Shown here in pieces: positions 34,522 to 46,063 of a stretch of 64,000 nt of DNA. Both the position numbers and the translations under genes were made by a program. Source of the DNA: Clavaria fumosa. Its lineage: Eukaryota > Basidiomycota > Agaricomycetes > Agaricales > Clavariaceae. Position 1 is the stretch's first letter; every line of letters starts with the position of its first letter. The stretch spans positions 2,728,001 through 2,792,000 of the forward strand of contig OX637803.1 in NCBI GenBank assembly GCA_951802425.1, written 5' to 3'. The notes under the pieces are model-generated. The model made no database searches. It had not been told where the DNA came from and was given only the letters and a program-made list of their open reading frames with translations.

Positions 34522-34563
34522 GGTCACAGTGTAACTGTCACACCCGGGGTCCCGGGCACAGCC
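34522..34563 (+). promoter_or_regulatory. CCCGGG dyad motif upstream of HMG-like gene (right)
   Basis: GGTCACAGTGTAACTGTCAC followed by ACCCGGGGTCCCGGGCACAG, 125-165 bp before the start codon at 34688. Mirror of 15565-15606. Confidence 0.55.
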
Positions 34564-34687
34564 TCAGCAAGTCACAGTCACAACGCGTGACAAGTGACTC
34601 ACGTGAGCCAAGTTATTTTCTCACGTGACACACCACTTCTTGCTTCCCAACAATGCCACTGCTTTATCAGTTAGGCTAGCAAAGAAA

Positions 34688-36794
34688 ATGACAAGGTGGA
34701 CGACCCCAGAGTATACCAAAATACTCACAGAAAGTCTTGTAGCCTACAGACAGGCAAACTCAAAAGACCGCCTCGAAATTGTCAAGCAAATCAAAGCGAA
34801 AATCAAGGATTCAGCTGAGCAGGACAACAATGTGTCCCAGAGGATCTTAGCACCGTAACTTATGCATTTTATGTGTCTCCTGAGTTGATTTGATGTTTGT
34901 CTGTTCATAGAAAATTCGCAATTGGCTCCACAATAACCGCAGGGCTGTCAGTGGAGGGGAGGAGTCTTCTGGTTCAGAAGATGATGGCAACCAAGGCCTT
35001 CAGTTCAGCAAACGACAGAGGTGGACCCTCCAGCGTGTTGTGGAGCAGTGCAAGAAGGGGATCATCAATGCCAGGGCCCAGGAGTTGTCAAATGCTGAGA
35101 GGGGATCAGTCCAGTTCCTCAGCTCATATCGTCGTGCTAGGACTGAGATTTGTCAAGAGCTAACACAAGAGGAGCATCAGAAATACATGGGGTTGGTAGA
35201 GAAATGGAATAGGGAGCCTGTCCCAGTTCCTGTGCAGAGAGAGTGAGTATTTTAATTTACCTTTCTCAACCAGTAGAATGGCTGAAATGTTGCTTGGAGA
35301 TTGGCTTCTCGCAAATTTATGCATGAGGCCCTGAAGTTTGCCCGTTTTGCAAAGGAGCAGATGGGTGTTGAATTATTTATGTTGACTGGCTGGCAAGATG
35401 AGAAAGGGAATATAAAGAAGGCAAAGTGAGTCTCAATTGCATGCCCACTGGTCCATCAGATTAATTCTCTGTATACATGCTCCAGGATTCAGACCCCTGG
35501 ACCTGTGACTAGTGGGTTCAAGGTACAATTTCACAAAGTTGGTTGTGAGGTGTGGGAGGAGTGGGATAAATATTTGGCTGAGACATGGAATGGTGAGAAA
35601 ATGATGTGAAGCCAAGGTTGGGGAAGTACTGACAGGATTTCAGATGAGTTACAAAGGAAGCCTTTTGTTGATGAAGAGGAGATGCTATCAAGGAAAGGAA
35701 GAGATATTAGTGTGCCATGGGATTTGCTAACAGATCATGAGGGATGGCCCATTCTTCCTTTGGAACTCAACCTACCACTTGCACAACTCAAAGAAATTTT
35801 GCGGTCATTTTTTACTATCACTTATCGTGAGTCTGTCTTGCTCAATAGTCCAAGTCTGACAAGTTACTTCCAACATGTAGGCAATACAACAAAAAACAAG
35901 AAGGTTGCTTTCCCTTGGCAACTGATAGCTGATGCTCCACACAAGTTTATTCCTCATGAATACCTTCCAGAGGGAATGCAAATTCGCGAGCCTTCAAAAA
36001 TGCAATATGTCGATGTCAGAAGGCTCTGTGATTTCCTGCATCACCGACAGACTTTGGGCCAGAAAATATTACGGTTTCAATATGTTCTCCCACAGCACCA
36101 GAGAGGGAAGCCATCAAGGCATCTAGTCAACTATCACCAGCAACCTGAACAAGAGCCATCATTGTCATCTGACAAAGAGGTGAAGAGGCTCTCCCTCAAG
36201 AAGGGGAAAGAACGAGAGGTCCAGCCTGTCCATATCAGTACTGAGTGAGTGTTCTCATATCATCATTATCATCATCATCATCATCATCAATGCACATTTG
36301 AAATGCACATAGTGAAGACATTGGCTCAGATGAGTCAGACAGTGATTCGGGGTGCATCTATGATGGGGATAATGATGATAGGGTTGAGGCTTCTGTTCCC
36401 CCTGATAGTGATGCAGAAGAATCCTGTCTGAGCAAGCAGGTGGATATGTGAAGGGGTGATGGTATTGAGGGGAATGGGTTAGAAGGTGACCATGACAGGC
36501 AACATCCAGGTGAGAATTTTCCAGTCCAGCATAAATACAATACAGATAATGGAATTTTGGACAGGAGAACAAGGGATGTGGGATGATGTGGGTGTGCATA
36601 GAGATGTTCATGGCCTTGTTGCTCATATGGCAGTTCAGATCCACAAGGAGGCAGGGCCCAGCCTGCCCAAGAGGAAAAGGGTATACCATGATGAAGAGGA
36701 GGAGGAGAGGTCTAAGCAATATAGGACCAGGGCTAGAGAGAGGGCTTCCATGGATGCCAAGAAGCGGGTACTGCGACCAAGGGTGAAGCACTGA
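34688..36794 (+). pseudogene. HMG-like protein gene, right copy (frameshift and premature stop)
   Basis: Same gene as 13353-15463. Exon 1 has lost one A (AACAATGTG where the left copy has AACAAATGTG, at about 34828), which shifts the frame and stops at CCGTAA just before the intron. In the acidic C-terminal region the codon after VDM is TGA (36449-36451) where the left copy has CGA, a C-to-T change at a CpG. A Val-to-Phe change lies near 35910. The remaining exons are open, so a truncated product cannot be excluded, but the full protein cannot be made. Confidence 0.8.
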
Positions 36795-37818
36795 AAATCA
36801 TCCTTGACACTGGTGACAGTCATTTGTAGTGCATATCAATCTGCATGATGTCTCACTAGGTCCTAATAATTCTTTGCAATCTGTCCTTTTGTGGTGCCTA
36901 TCATTGAAGAACCTGTGCCTATCAGAAAGCATATTTGAGTCTTGTTATTAGATGCATCATGTTGTTCAGAAGATTCATACCTTTATAAGCAATATCTGAT
37001 AATAATATCCTCCTTCATTATTCCCACTAGATTGTTGAAGGTGGAGTGTGCCCCATTGAACCACATATGTGGGTCCTTTTATAATGGTTTGTCTCTTTAT
37101 AAGGAATATCAGATTATATACTGCTTTGCATCACTTCCTCAATTTAATTCTAGACCACAATGGATCATTTTTATGTACAAAGGCTCATCCTGAACAATTC
37201 TAATACATTCTCCTCTTCTTTAGAACACGTATTCAAAGTGGATTTGAATACTCTTCAGAAAGGATATTAAGGCCCATCCTTTTCCAAAGAATATCCTGAC
37301 TCAGTTGACAACCACATTTCACTCTAGTTTATAATGGCTCCATTGCATATTCGATTGGTACATTTGCTTCTACCCTTTGAAGACCTATTGGAAGGCATAT
37401 TTGTTTTCATCTCACCCAACTATGTTAAGTTGTCATGGAGGAGTCTCAGATGATAAGGAGTCTCAAATGATGCAGATGACCTTGTAATTTACATATCTAT
37501 CAAATAGCACATCTGATCTTTGCTTCCTAATCTTGTGCATATGCTTTATCCCCAGCTTTTTGATCTAATTTGTCATGTAAGTGAGAGAAATGTTTGAATA
37601 GGGTGCTTCAGACCCTCTACACTGGTTCCTAAAATGGGTGTCGGCCAGCCCTTTTGAAAGGGTATCATCATTACCATGGGATCCCTGTATGCCTGGCAGG
37701 ATTTTGGTATATCAAGTTGATCGGCCAAGCCTATAAAGCTATATCTCGGCCGACGATCGGCTGGGCCCATAAAAAGGGCATCAGTCAAAATCGGCTAGGC
37801 CTTTTGGATAGGGGGTGG

Positions 37819-39845
37819 GTGTGCTGAAGGGGGTGATTAAACTGGAGGATATTGAGTGATACACCTCTCAATTTGAGCCACAAAATCTTATTGTCTAGAT
37901 GGGGACTGTAGTTTGATGGGTAACACAGCAGTTATGGGTTGAGTCCAATTCCATGAGCACTTGGGTTCAACTCCCACTGAGTGCATAATTTACAGGCTAA
38001 AAAAATACTTGGAGATATAGTTAAAATCACTGAAAGTATGTAGAAGCCACCTAAAATATCAAGTTAAAATGTGCTTGGTAGCAGTGGCATTCACCTGGAG
38101 AGCAACAGGTGAATTTGGTCATATATGTGCCAAAAATAACCCATTTCATTTACCTGATTATCAACCAATACAGTTTCAAGATATCATCAACAAATTAATT
38201 TTGTGAAATTTTTTGAGGTGGAAAACACCTAAGATTATGGCTAAGATGACCCAAAAACTAACATGAAATTCACCTATTAGACCAGCTTAAAAGGCACTTG
38301 TGATGGAGTGAAATTCACCTATTATAGATCAGTTTAAAATACACTTGTATTGTAGTATTATTTGTTAGGGCCTGTCCTCTCTCATAAGTAGTACCAAAGG
38401 TTGACTTGTTGGTGACCAATTCTGGAAACTCACTAAGACCAGTCAACTGTTGAGCACAGTCAAGAATGCTCAGTCCCAGAAGGTTGCAAAAGTGTTTGAC
38501 AAGGTGTAAAAAGAGAAAAGGATGAGTTGAGAAAGGAATAATGTCATTGAGAAGGTCATGGAGTCAACAGATGCAGCATAGAAAGGGAAATAGATGAATT
38601 GGGAGAAGAGGTGTTGTTGAGAAGGTTGTGAGTGGTCGTGACAGTGTTGAGAGATGTGTTGGTGAAGGTGATGACTTTGCCAACTGACAGGAGAACCTGT
38701 AGGGTTCCAAGGATCAGTACCAAGACAAAATAAAGGAGGATACTTAGGTGCACAAGTTGATACAAGCACAAAGGATGAATTAGAAGAAAGCAGAGTGTGT
38801 CTTGGTGTTGTTGAGGTTGCCAAGTGAGACAAGACCTATCAATTGCAGTGGTCCCAAGCTCAAAGGGGGTAATAGCCTCAAGCATAAACCAAAGTGCATC
38901 AATATCAAGTCTACCATACCACATGTGAGACTTATATATGTGCATACAGAGAGTATAACTAACTAGGAAAGGTACAGAGGACTCCAGGCAACAGAACTAT
39001 AGTAGTACAGGATATAACTAGTCATAAAGTGACTGTGTGCGTGTTCTACTAAGGTTGCAAGGGGTTAGGGAATCATAGGTAAGGTTGTGAGCATGACTGG
39101 TCATGGGTTGCAACCTGGTTAAATAATCATATATGTAACTATAACTATGGGAGAGTTCTTGGATCATAACTAATGTAGTTATAGACTACTGGGGACATGA
39201 AGGAGAGCATAATTTGAAAGGTACTGTATATGCAGCTGACTGTTGGTGGTGTGTTTGGGTGTTAAGGTCACAAGGTCATAAGGGCAGTCACATGGGTGAT
39301 GCAGGTGACTTTGGGCAGGAAGTCATGTGGGTAATGCTGATAATGCGGGTAATGGCCATAATGCTGGTAATAGTATTAACACTCATAGTGGTAGCACTGG
39401 CGGTGCTGCATGGCAAGTCATGTGTTGGATGAAGAGATTGCATAACTGTGTGTCACACATCAACTTGGTGGGTTCAGGTGATGGATACACATAAGGTGTG
39501 ATGGGGAAAGGTTGCGCAAGTATAGCATGGTGGTTGTGAGTGTTGTGTGAAGGCAGAGGAAGCCCAGGAGGGCTCTGGAAGAAGAAGGCGGGTTTCGGAA
39601 GTGTGTAGGGTGGTTCGCAAGGCTGTAGAGGGATGTTGGGAGGCTCATAGGTGCTGGTAGAGTAGATTTGGACAGGGAAAAATGAATGGGTCCTGACATT
39701 ATTCACCCAGAGAACAGCAGGTGAATTCAGTCATATATGTGGTGAAAATCACCCAAAATCACCCATTCATCTACCCAATAAAGGCCTGATTATCAACTAG
39801 TCCTGGTGATTTTCACTTAGGAAACCATTGCTATTCACCACATTT
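37819..39845. other. repeat-rich flank right of the giant element
   Basis: Begins with minisatellite units like those at 11250-11738 (37835-37880), then a tRNA-like segment. Two related blocks start ATTCACC..GAGA.CA.CAGGTG, at about 38091 and 39700. Each is followed by TCATATATGTG and GATTATCAAC, and may be ends of a non-autonomous element. GGTGATTTTCACC words are common near 39800-39880. No gene. Confidence 0.5.
37901..37985 (+). repeat. tRNA-like segment, probable SINE head
   Basis: TAGTTTGATGGGTAACAC resembles an RNA polymerase III box A. TGGGTTCAACTCCCA is a perfect T-arm with box B (GGTTCAACTCC). The acceptor stem does not close well, so a tRNA-derived SINE is likelier than a working tRNA gene. 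Confidence 0.5.
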
Positions 39846-40323
39846 CAGGGTTATTTTTATGGTGATTTTCACCCAGCTTGGGGCCTACAGTGGTTGCATG
39901 TCACCTCTGATCATGGCTCTGAGTTTGTCTCCCATTTCTTCCACTTGTTGGGCAAAGTCCTCAATATGACTTTGCACTTTACCTCCAGATATCATCTGGA
40001 GGGTGATGGACAAACAGAGCAGACTAACCAGATGTTGGAACAATACCTCCATTGTTACTGCAATTACCAGCAGGACAACTGGTCTGAACTTCTGCCTCTA
40101 GTGGAGTTTGCCTACAACAGTGCTCCAAGCACCACTACTGGGGTTTCCCCATTCTTTGCAAACAAGGGCTATCATCTGAACATATCAGTGTACCCTGAAT
40201 GCAAAGTAACCTTGGTTTGTGCCTGAGAACTCACTGTGGACTTGGATGAGCTCCACCAAGAACTCTGTACCCACATTGCTATCAAGGTCTGGCAGACACC
40301 TGTCAGACACCTGTCAGGCTCCA
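39846..40323 (+). pseudogene. gypsy A integrase, catalytic core second half
   Basis: HVTSDHGSEFVSHFF carries the second catalytic Asp, and GDGQTEQTNQMLEQYL carries the catalytic Glu. EFAYNSAPSTTTGVSPFF follows. It continues from 11195 in the same family and strand. It is cut at 40323 by gypsy B: the reading TCQAPAPQFKVGNQVY spans 40310 to 49930 once gypsy B and one copy of its target duplication are removed. Confidence 0.85.
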
Positions 40324-40613
40324 TGTTAGGATTGCTTACATAAGCCATCCCAAAGAGGAGTTGTGGAGAAACTGGGGAGGGTTGTTGGAAGGTCACATGA
40401 CCTGTGGCTGGGGTGGGATTACATAATTGTAAGATCACATGACCTGAGGCCTGGGCATGTCACGTGATCCGAGGGTCCGAGCATGGGAATGCTGGCAAGT
40501 GCTGAAGTGTTCATTATAAGTACTTCACCTTTTCCTTTTTTGTACTCTTTTCCCCTTATCTTAGTATTGTCATCATGACCTTACCCTTAAGTTGTGTGAG
40601 ACCCAGTCTGATA
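40324..40613 (+). repeat. gypsy B 5' LTR
   Basis: 290 bp. Contains TATAAGTACTTCACC about 80 bp before its end, a likely promoter. Followed by a leader (40614-41213) without genes. Confidence 0.93.
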
Positions 40614-41213
40614 TAATACTAAGATCTGCCTGTCCACCCTAGCCCTGTGTCCTAACCCAGCTAGCCTGGACCCTTAATTTCAAACTGTGACACATTGTCA
40701 CAGCTCAGCCCCTATCATCCTCTATCTCTTTACCCTGCCCACAGTGTGCAACAGAACCACATGAAATTTTTACTGTGTATAGATACATGTGACCCAAACC
40801 GGAGCACAGCCACCATACTCCTCCCAGTGAATTGTGTAGTGTACAGGGCAAGGAAAGGCCCTCTACATAGTCTTTCTAGTAATTTCCTGGTCCAGTGGAC
40901 AGGGCCCTTGCTCTGTGACCATTGTCAGAAGGGTGCACAGGCAACTCATTAGGAGTTGTGGAGTGACCACCTGGGACACCATTTGGGCCCCATGCTAGCA
41001 ATAGTTTCATAGAATAAGAGTTCTATAGGTACATAAGTACATAGAAGAGCAGCCTAAGAGGACAGGACTGCTAAGAGATCGAAGAAATCCTGAGTGCCCA
41101 AGGCCTGGAACTTTATTTTACAGTGCTATAGAATGCTGGACCTAGCTGTTGCCCCCTTTGATGAGCAGAAAAGGAACTTCCATACATTCCTCTGATCCCT
41201 TCGCCTCCTGTTT

Positions 41214-41972
41214 ATGGCAAACCCAACTACCTATGCTGTGGACCTGGTGAAGGTCCTCTTTGCTCTGTGCAAAATTGTTGGAGATGGATTTGCTGCAGAA
41301 TGGGTGAATATGAAGGCGGAAGAGATCTTGGGTAGTGGTGAGGCCAGAACCTGGGTAGAGTTTGTGGATGAGATGAAGCAGGCATTTGATGACCTGAATG
41401 ACTGTATGACTGCCCTTGCTGATATTGCAAGGTTGAAACAAGGTGCCATGATGGCACTGGAGTTCTTTGTGAAATTTGAGACACTGTTCCGATGGGCAGA
41501 GTTGAGTGCAGAGAAGGACTCAGGAGTCCTAGTCCATTGGCTGGAGTTGAACCTGAGTAGGAGGTTGGTGGAGAGAATCTATGGTGTCTCCCCGATGCCA
41601 GAGACTTATGGAGAATGGAGGATGCTTGCAGAAAGACTTGATGCCCAGCAAAGACAACTGGATGGGATGCTCACAGAACAGATACTGCAACCCACTGTGA
41701 CCCCTGTGCGACCTTTCGCAACCTCTGCGAGACCCATGGCAACCCTACCGCAACCTGGCACAACCTTTCTGCGACCTCTGGATGTGGCCATGGCCCAAGG
41801 ATGGGCCCCTGCTGATGAGAGACATTGTTTCCGATGCCACCAGACTGGCCATGCTGTCCAATTCTGCCCCCTGCTCAATATGCATCTGCAGGTCCCAAGG
41901 GCCCAAACCTGTGCAGTACCATGTGCCCCCCGAATGGTGGAGGAATATGAGAAAGAGATTGTGAAACTTTGA
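41214..41972 (+). CDS. gag: Gag of gypsy B
   Basis: 252 residues, open from ATG to stop: capsid region then zinc knuckle CFRCHQTGHAVQFC near the C-terminus. It would coat the element RNA in the cytoplasm. It is the undamaged counterpart of the gag relic at 1767-2516. Confidence 0.88.
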   Translation: MANPTTYAVDLVKVLFALCKIVGDGFAAEWVNMKAEEILGSGEARTWVEFVDEMKQAFDDLNDCMTALADIARLKQGAMMALEFFVKFETLFRWAELSAEKDSGVLVHWLELNLSRRLVERIYGVSPMPETYGEWRMLAERLDAQQRQLDGMLTEQILQPTVTPVRPFATSARPMATLPQPGTTFLRPLDVAMAQGWAPADERHCFRCHQTGHAVQFCPLLNMHLQVPRAQTCAVPCAPRMVEEYEKEIVKL

Positions 41973-42048
41973 GCCTGCCTGGAGCTGTACAAGAGAGAGA
42001 GGAGCTCCTGCTGGGGAGAAGGACTGTGCCAGCCTCCTTTCCGTCCCT

Positions 42049-45000
42049 GTGCCTGCTGCAAGTATACCCCGATATACTATCTTGCAGCAGAGACATACCC
42101 AAATTGGGGCTGAGGTGAAGGAGGAAGTGAGGCTGGCAGAGCACCCAACCATGGTGCAGCCAGAAGTGGGGAAACACGTGCCACAAGAGCTAGCCATCCA
42201 GGTGCACTTGGAGGCTCTCAGCACTGCCAAGGGGGCTATGATGAAGGCCCTTGTCGACTCAGGATGCACCAACTGCTTCATGGACCTGGAGTGGGCAAGA
42301 AGAGTGGGACTGGAACCATCTCCCCTGCTGAACCCAATCACGATGTACAATGTGGATGGGTCACAGAATAGAGAGGGTAAAATCCAGTATGGAATCGAGC
42401 TGCTGGTGATGATGGGTGACCATTGTGAACAGATCCACTTCCTGCTAGGGAAGATCCAAACCCACAAGGTCATCCTTGGGCATGACTGGCTCAAGCGACA
42501 CAACCCCGACATTGACTGGAAGAAGGCAGAGCTGAGCCTTACCCACTGCCCCCCACAGTGTTCTCCATCCCCTCAAGCCCCTGCACCCCCAAAAATGAGT
42601 ACCCTCCCATCCGTGAGTATTCTGGACACCTGTTTTCCCAACTCTGGCCCTACCCCTGATTGGCCCAGCTGCTACCCTTCAGGTTTTAGTGAAGCAAAGT
42701 GGGATGAACTTCCCCACTCCCGACTGGACTTTGATATTAAGATCAAGTTCAAAAAGGACCCTGAGCACCTCTCTTCCAAGCTATACTCACTGATGAGGGA
42801 GGAGATGGTGGAGATGAACCATTGGGTGGACAAGCAGCTTGCTTCTGGACGAATCCGGCCCTCAAAATCCCTGTATGCCAGCCCCTTCTTCTTCAAATGT
42901 GAGAAGGACAAGCTGCAGCTGATTATCAACTACTTGAGGCTAAATGCACACCTGATCAAGGACAAGTACCCCCTCCCCCGCATCTGAGACACAGTGGATG
43001 TGCTTAAGGGAGCACTGATCCACTCTAAGATTGATGTGAAGGGAGGTTTCCCATCCATGCAGGTCTGGCCAGAGCACCAGCACCACTGCACCTTCTTGAC
43101 ACCTCATGGACTCTTTGAACCAGCTGTCATGTGGTTTGGACTGCAGAATGCACCAGCCACCTTCCAATGTTTCATGAACCATGTGCTGAGGGAGGAGATT
43201 GCAGGAGGGCATGTCTGAGCATACATGGATGATGTCATTGTGTTTGCAGAGGATTTGGCAACACACTGGTATTGGATGGATTGGGTCTTGAGGAAGTTTG
43301 GAGAGAATGGGTTGTGTCTCAAACTCAGTAAATGTGAGTTTGAGAAGAGTGAGATCATCTTCCTGGGGATGAAGATCTCTCACAACCAGCTAGAGCATGA
43401 CCCAGCCAAGGGTGTGGCAGTCCGAGATTGGCCACATCCTAGGAATGTGAAGGATGTCCAGAGGTTCAATGGGATGTTGAACTACCTCTGCCGGCACATC
43501 CCAAATCTTTCTGCCCAGGCAAAGCCACTCTTCTGGCTGACTGGGAAGGTTCCATGGAAATGGGAGGAGGACGAGGAAGCAGCCTTCTGAGATCTCTGCC
43601 AGGCACTTGTATTGGCCCTTGTCTTGGCTCTGCCACAAGATAAAGGGAGATGGAAGGTAGAGACAGATGCAAGTAACTTGGTGACTGGTGGAGTCCTTTC
43701 ACAGCAGCAGATGGATGGGACCTGGATAGTTGTGGACTACATCTCCAAGGCCCTCACTGCAGCTGAAAAGAACTATGATTTGTATGACAAAGAGTTCTTG
43801 GCCATGATTTGGGCACTTTGTGAGTGGTGGGCATACCTCATTGGAGCAGATGAGATGATTGAGATCTGGACAGACCATGCAAACCTTCAGTACTTCCGGA
43901 AGCCTCAGAAGTTGAAGCCAAGGCAAGTCTGTTGGGTTGGGGAGCTCCAGTGTTTCAACTTTGAGATAAAGTATCACACTGGCAAGTCAAATACAAAGGC
44001 AGATGCACTCTCCTGGAGACCAGACTATGGAGAGATGGTGGAGGAGGATGCACCAGTGCAGGTTTTCCCAGAAATGGAAGTCCATGTGTCATTCATGTTG
44101 GAAATGGAGACACTACTCCAGACAAATAGCACAGTACACATACAGAAGCCAGAGGAGCTTGATGATGAGTGGATGCGAGATTGTGCTGGACTCTGGCAAA
44201 AGGGGATAGTCACTTGGGTCCCCCTAGGAGCTCGTAAGGCTGTCCTCAAATTTGAGCATGGCCTCCCTGCTGCTGGACACCCTGGGCCCCAGAAGTTGAG
44301 AGCAGCACTAGTGAAGGCTTATTGGTGGCCAGATATGGTGAAGGATGCAGATCAGTATGCTCAGGGGTATGAGACATGCCAGTGGACCAAGCCTGACCAT
44401 ACCAAGTGTGCAGCCCCACTCCACCCACACCCTGTTCCCGATGGTCCCTGGTTGGTGATCTCATGGGACATAGTTGGTCCCCTGTGGACATAATGCCATC
44501 CTTGTCATTGTCGACAAGTTCACGAAACAGATGCTGCTTGAAGCAATTGGGCTTGACCTCACAGGACTTGGAGCAGCATGCCTCCTCCAGGATTGAGTGT
44601 TTTGTGACCATGGAGTCCCTCACAAGGTTGTGAGTGACTGAGGCTCCCAGTTCATGTCCCACTTCATGAAGGAGTTCTACTCCATGATTCGGGTAAAGGC
44701 AAATCCAAGTACAGCCTTTCATCCACAGACTGATGGATAGACAGAACAGGCAAACCAGGAGATTGAGATCTATCTCTGGGCTTACATGGACCATCTCCAG
44801 GATGACTGGGCTGAATGGCTGTCCACTGCAGAGTTTGCTCTTAACAATTGTGAGCACTCAGCGATGGGACAGACACCTTTCTTCCTTGATTACAGCCAAC
44901 ACCCTTGGAATGGGGGACTCCATCCACCTTCAGAGGTAAACCCAGCAGCAGACAAGTGGATGGCTAAGCTCATGGAGTCCCAAAGAGCAGCCAAGGAGGC

Positions 45001-45240
45001 AATGGAGAAAGCGGCAGCAGCTATGAAGAAGAGCTACAATAAGGGGAAGCACCCAAGTCAGGAGTACTCTGAGGGAGATCTGGTCTGGCTGGACACTAGG
45101 AACTTAAAGATGAACCAGCCCTCTAAAAAGCTTGACAACAAGCAAGCAAGCAGGCCCCTTCGCAGTCGAGGAGAAGGTGGGACCTGCTGGGTATCACCTC
45201 AAGCGCCCCCAGGCCTGGTGCATCCACTGAGTCTTCAATG
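42049..45240 (+). pseudogene. pol: Pol of gypsy B: protease, RT, RNase H, integrase, with at least six stops
   Basis: Order: protease (DSGCTN, about 42255), reverse transcriptase (YMDD, about 43225), RNase H (TDASN, about 43660; WTDHANLQYF), integrase zinc domain (HPGPQKL, then C-x2-C near 44370) and core (ISWDIVGPL; SD-GSQF; TEQANQEIE). In-frame stops: TGA at 42985, 43216, 43588, 44594 and 44639, and TAG at 44738, plus a frameshift near 44487. The TGA at 42985 and 43216 replace CGA still present in the copy at 1-944. The others sit where the family has Arg, or Gln for the TAG. It cannot make enzyme. Confidence 0.9.
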
Positions 45241-45256
45241 AACTGTTGTTGACACC

Positions 45257-46063
45257 TGTTAAGATCTGATTCTTTGCTCCCAGAGGGGGGTAGGGTAATG
45301 TCGAGGAGACCAAAAAAGGTGGCAAAGGCGAAGCTGGAGCAGAGCGGAGTCCAGTCAGAGTCCAGATCGGAGTTGCATGAGGACTTCTCCTCTACACAAA
45401 AGCTAGAAGGACTAGAAGGAGGGGGTTGAAGGGTTGGGACTGTGGCCTCAACTTATGGGTTGTGCCACTGTGTGTATATGTGTCCAAATTTAACCTTGCT
45501 GGTACTTTGCTTTCCAGGACAAGGAAGGACGAAGTCCGAAGGGAAATCGCCTGGAGTCCGTCAGAGTCCGCCGGAGTTTTGTGGAACTCATCGGGACTGT
45601 CGAGAACAGTGAGGACGAAGTCCCTTAATGCACAGACCAAGTGGCAAGGACCAGAAATAACATTAATATTCAAACTGAGGATCATGGAGATACATGGGGG
45701 CTTATATGTTACTAGGGTAGGGCATAGGGCAGACTGTGAAACATGAGTATATCAAATATCTACAATAATTTCACCTGAGGAGTGGGAAAGGCATAGATGA
45801 TACATGTAAGGCGAAGAATAAGTTCCCATGGGTAGTGGGCATCGTCCTAATGGTTACTAACCATGGACTAGCACCAACGAACATGCTAGAAACAAAGTCC
45901 ATTCAGTCTGAAGGACCAATATCGAAGTCTGACAAAAGTCTGGAGTGGAGTCAGGGCGGAATTGGAGCGGAGAAGGCGGAGTCAGAGCGGAGGTGCCAGA
46001 GTTGGAGTGGAGATGCATCAGAGATGTTCAAAGGTGGCTGGGTGACTGGATAGGACCGTGACA
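45257..46063 (+). repeat. 5' LTR of the non-autonomous element
   Basis: 807 bp, TG...CA ended. Very similar to 48492-49309 apart from small indels near 45360-45425 and 45935. Confidence 0.9.

Larger units (their letters stand above)
12081..37818. mobile_element. giant KDZ-type DNA transposon with TET/JBP, JmjC, H3-mimic, Ulp1 and HMG-like genes
   Basis: Bounded by long inverted repeats starting CCACCCCCTATCCAAAAGG at 12081 and ending with its complement at 37818. Inside are a KDZ transposase (28134-31734) and cargo genes for a TET/JBP-type dioxygenase, a JmjC-type oxygenase, a histone-H3-tail mimic with an ADD-like finger, a Ulp1-type protease and two HMG-like genes. Minisatellite units of the same type lie on both sides, so it appears to have landed in a minisatellite within the already dead gypsy A integrase. 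I see no clean target-site duplication. TET/JBP genes travelling with KDZ elements and a divergent HMG protein are established in basidiomycetes. The rest of this cargo is what I see here. Confidence 0.8.
34423..37818. repeat. right long inverted repeat (about 3.4 kb)
   Basis: Reverse complement of 12081-15706, lacking the block of about 185 bp present on the left. Differences inside the gene (below) show that the two arms are separate sequences rather than one sequence assembled twice. Confidence 0.9.

Noticed and set aside
12081..37818. Inverted repeat as an assembly artefact
   Set aside because: The arms differ by a 185-bp block, a 1-bp indel and several substitutions, and the inner and outer flanks differ. 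Long reads should still confirm it.
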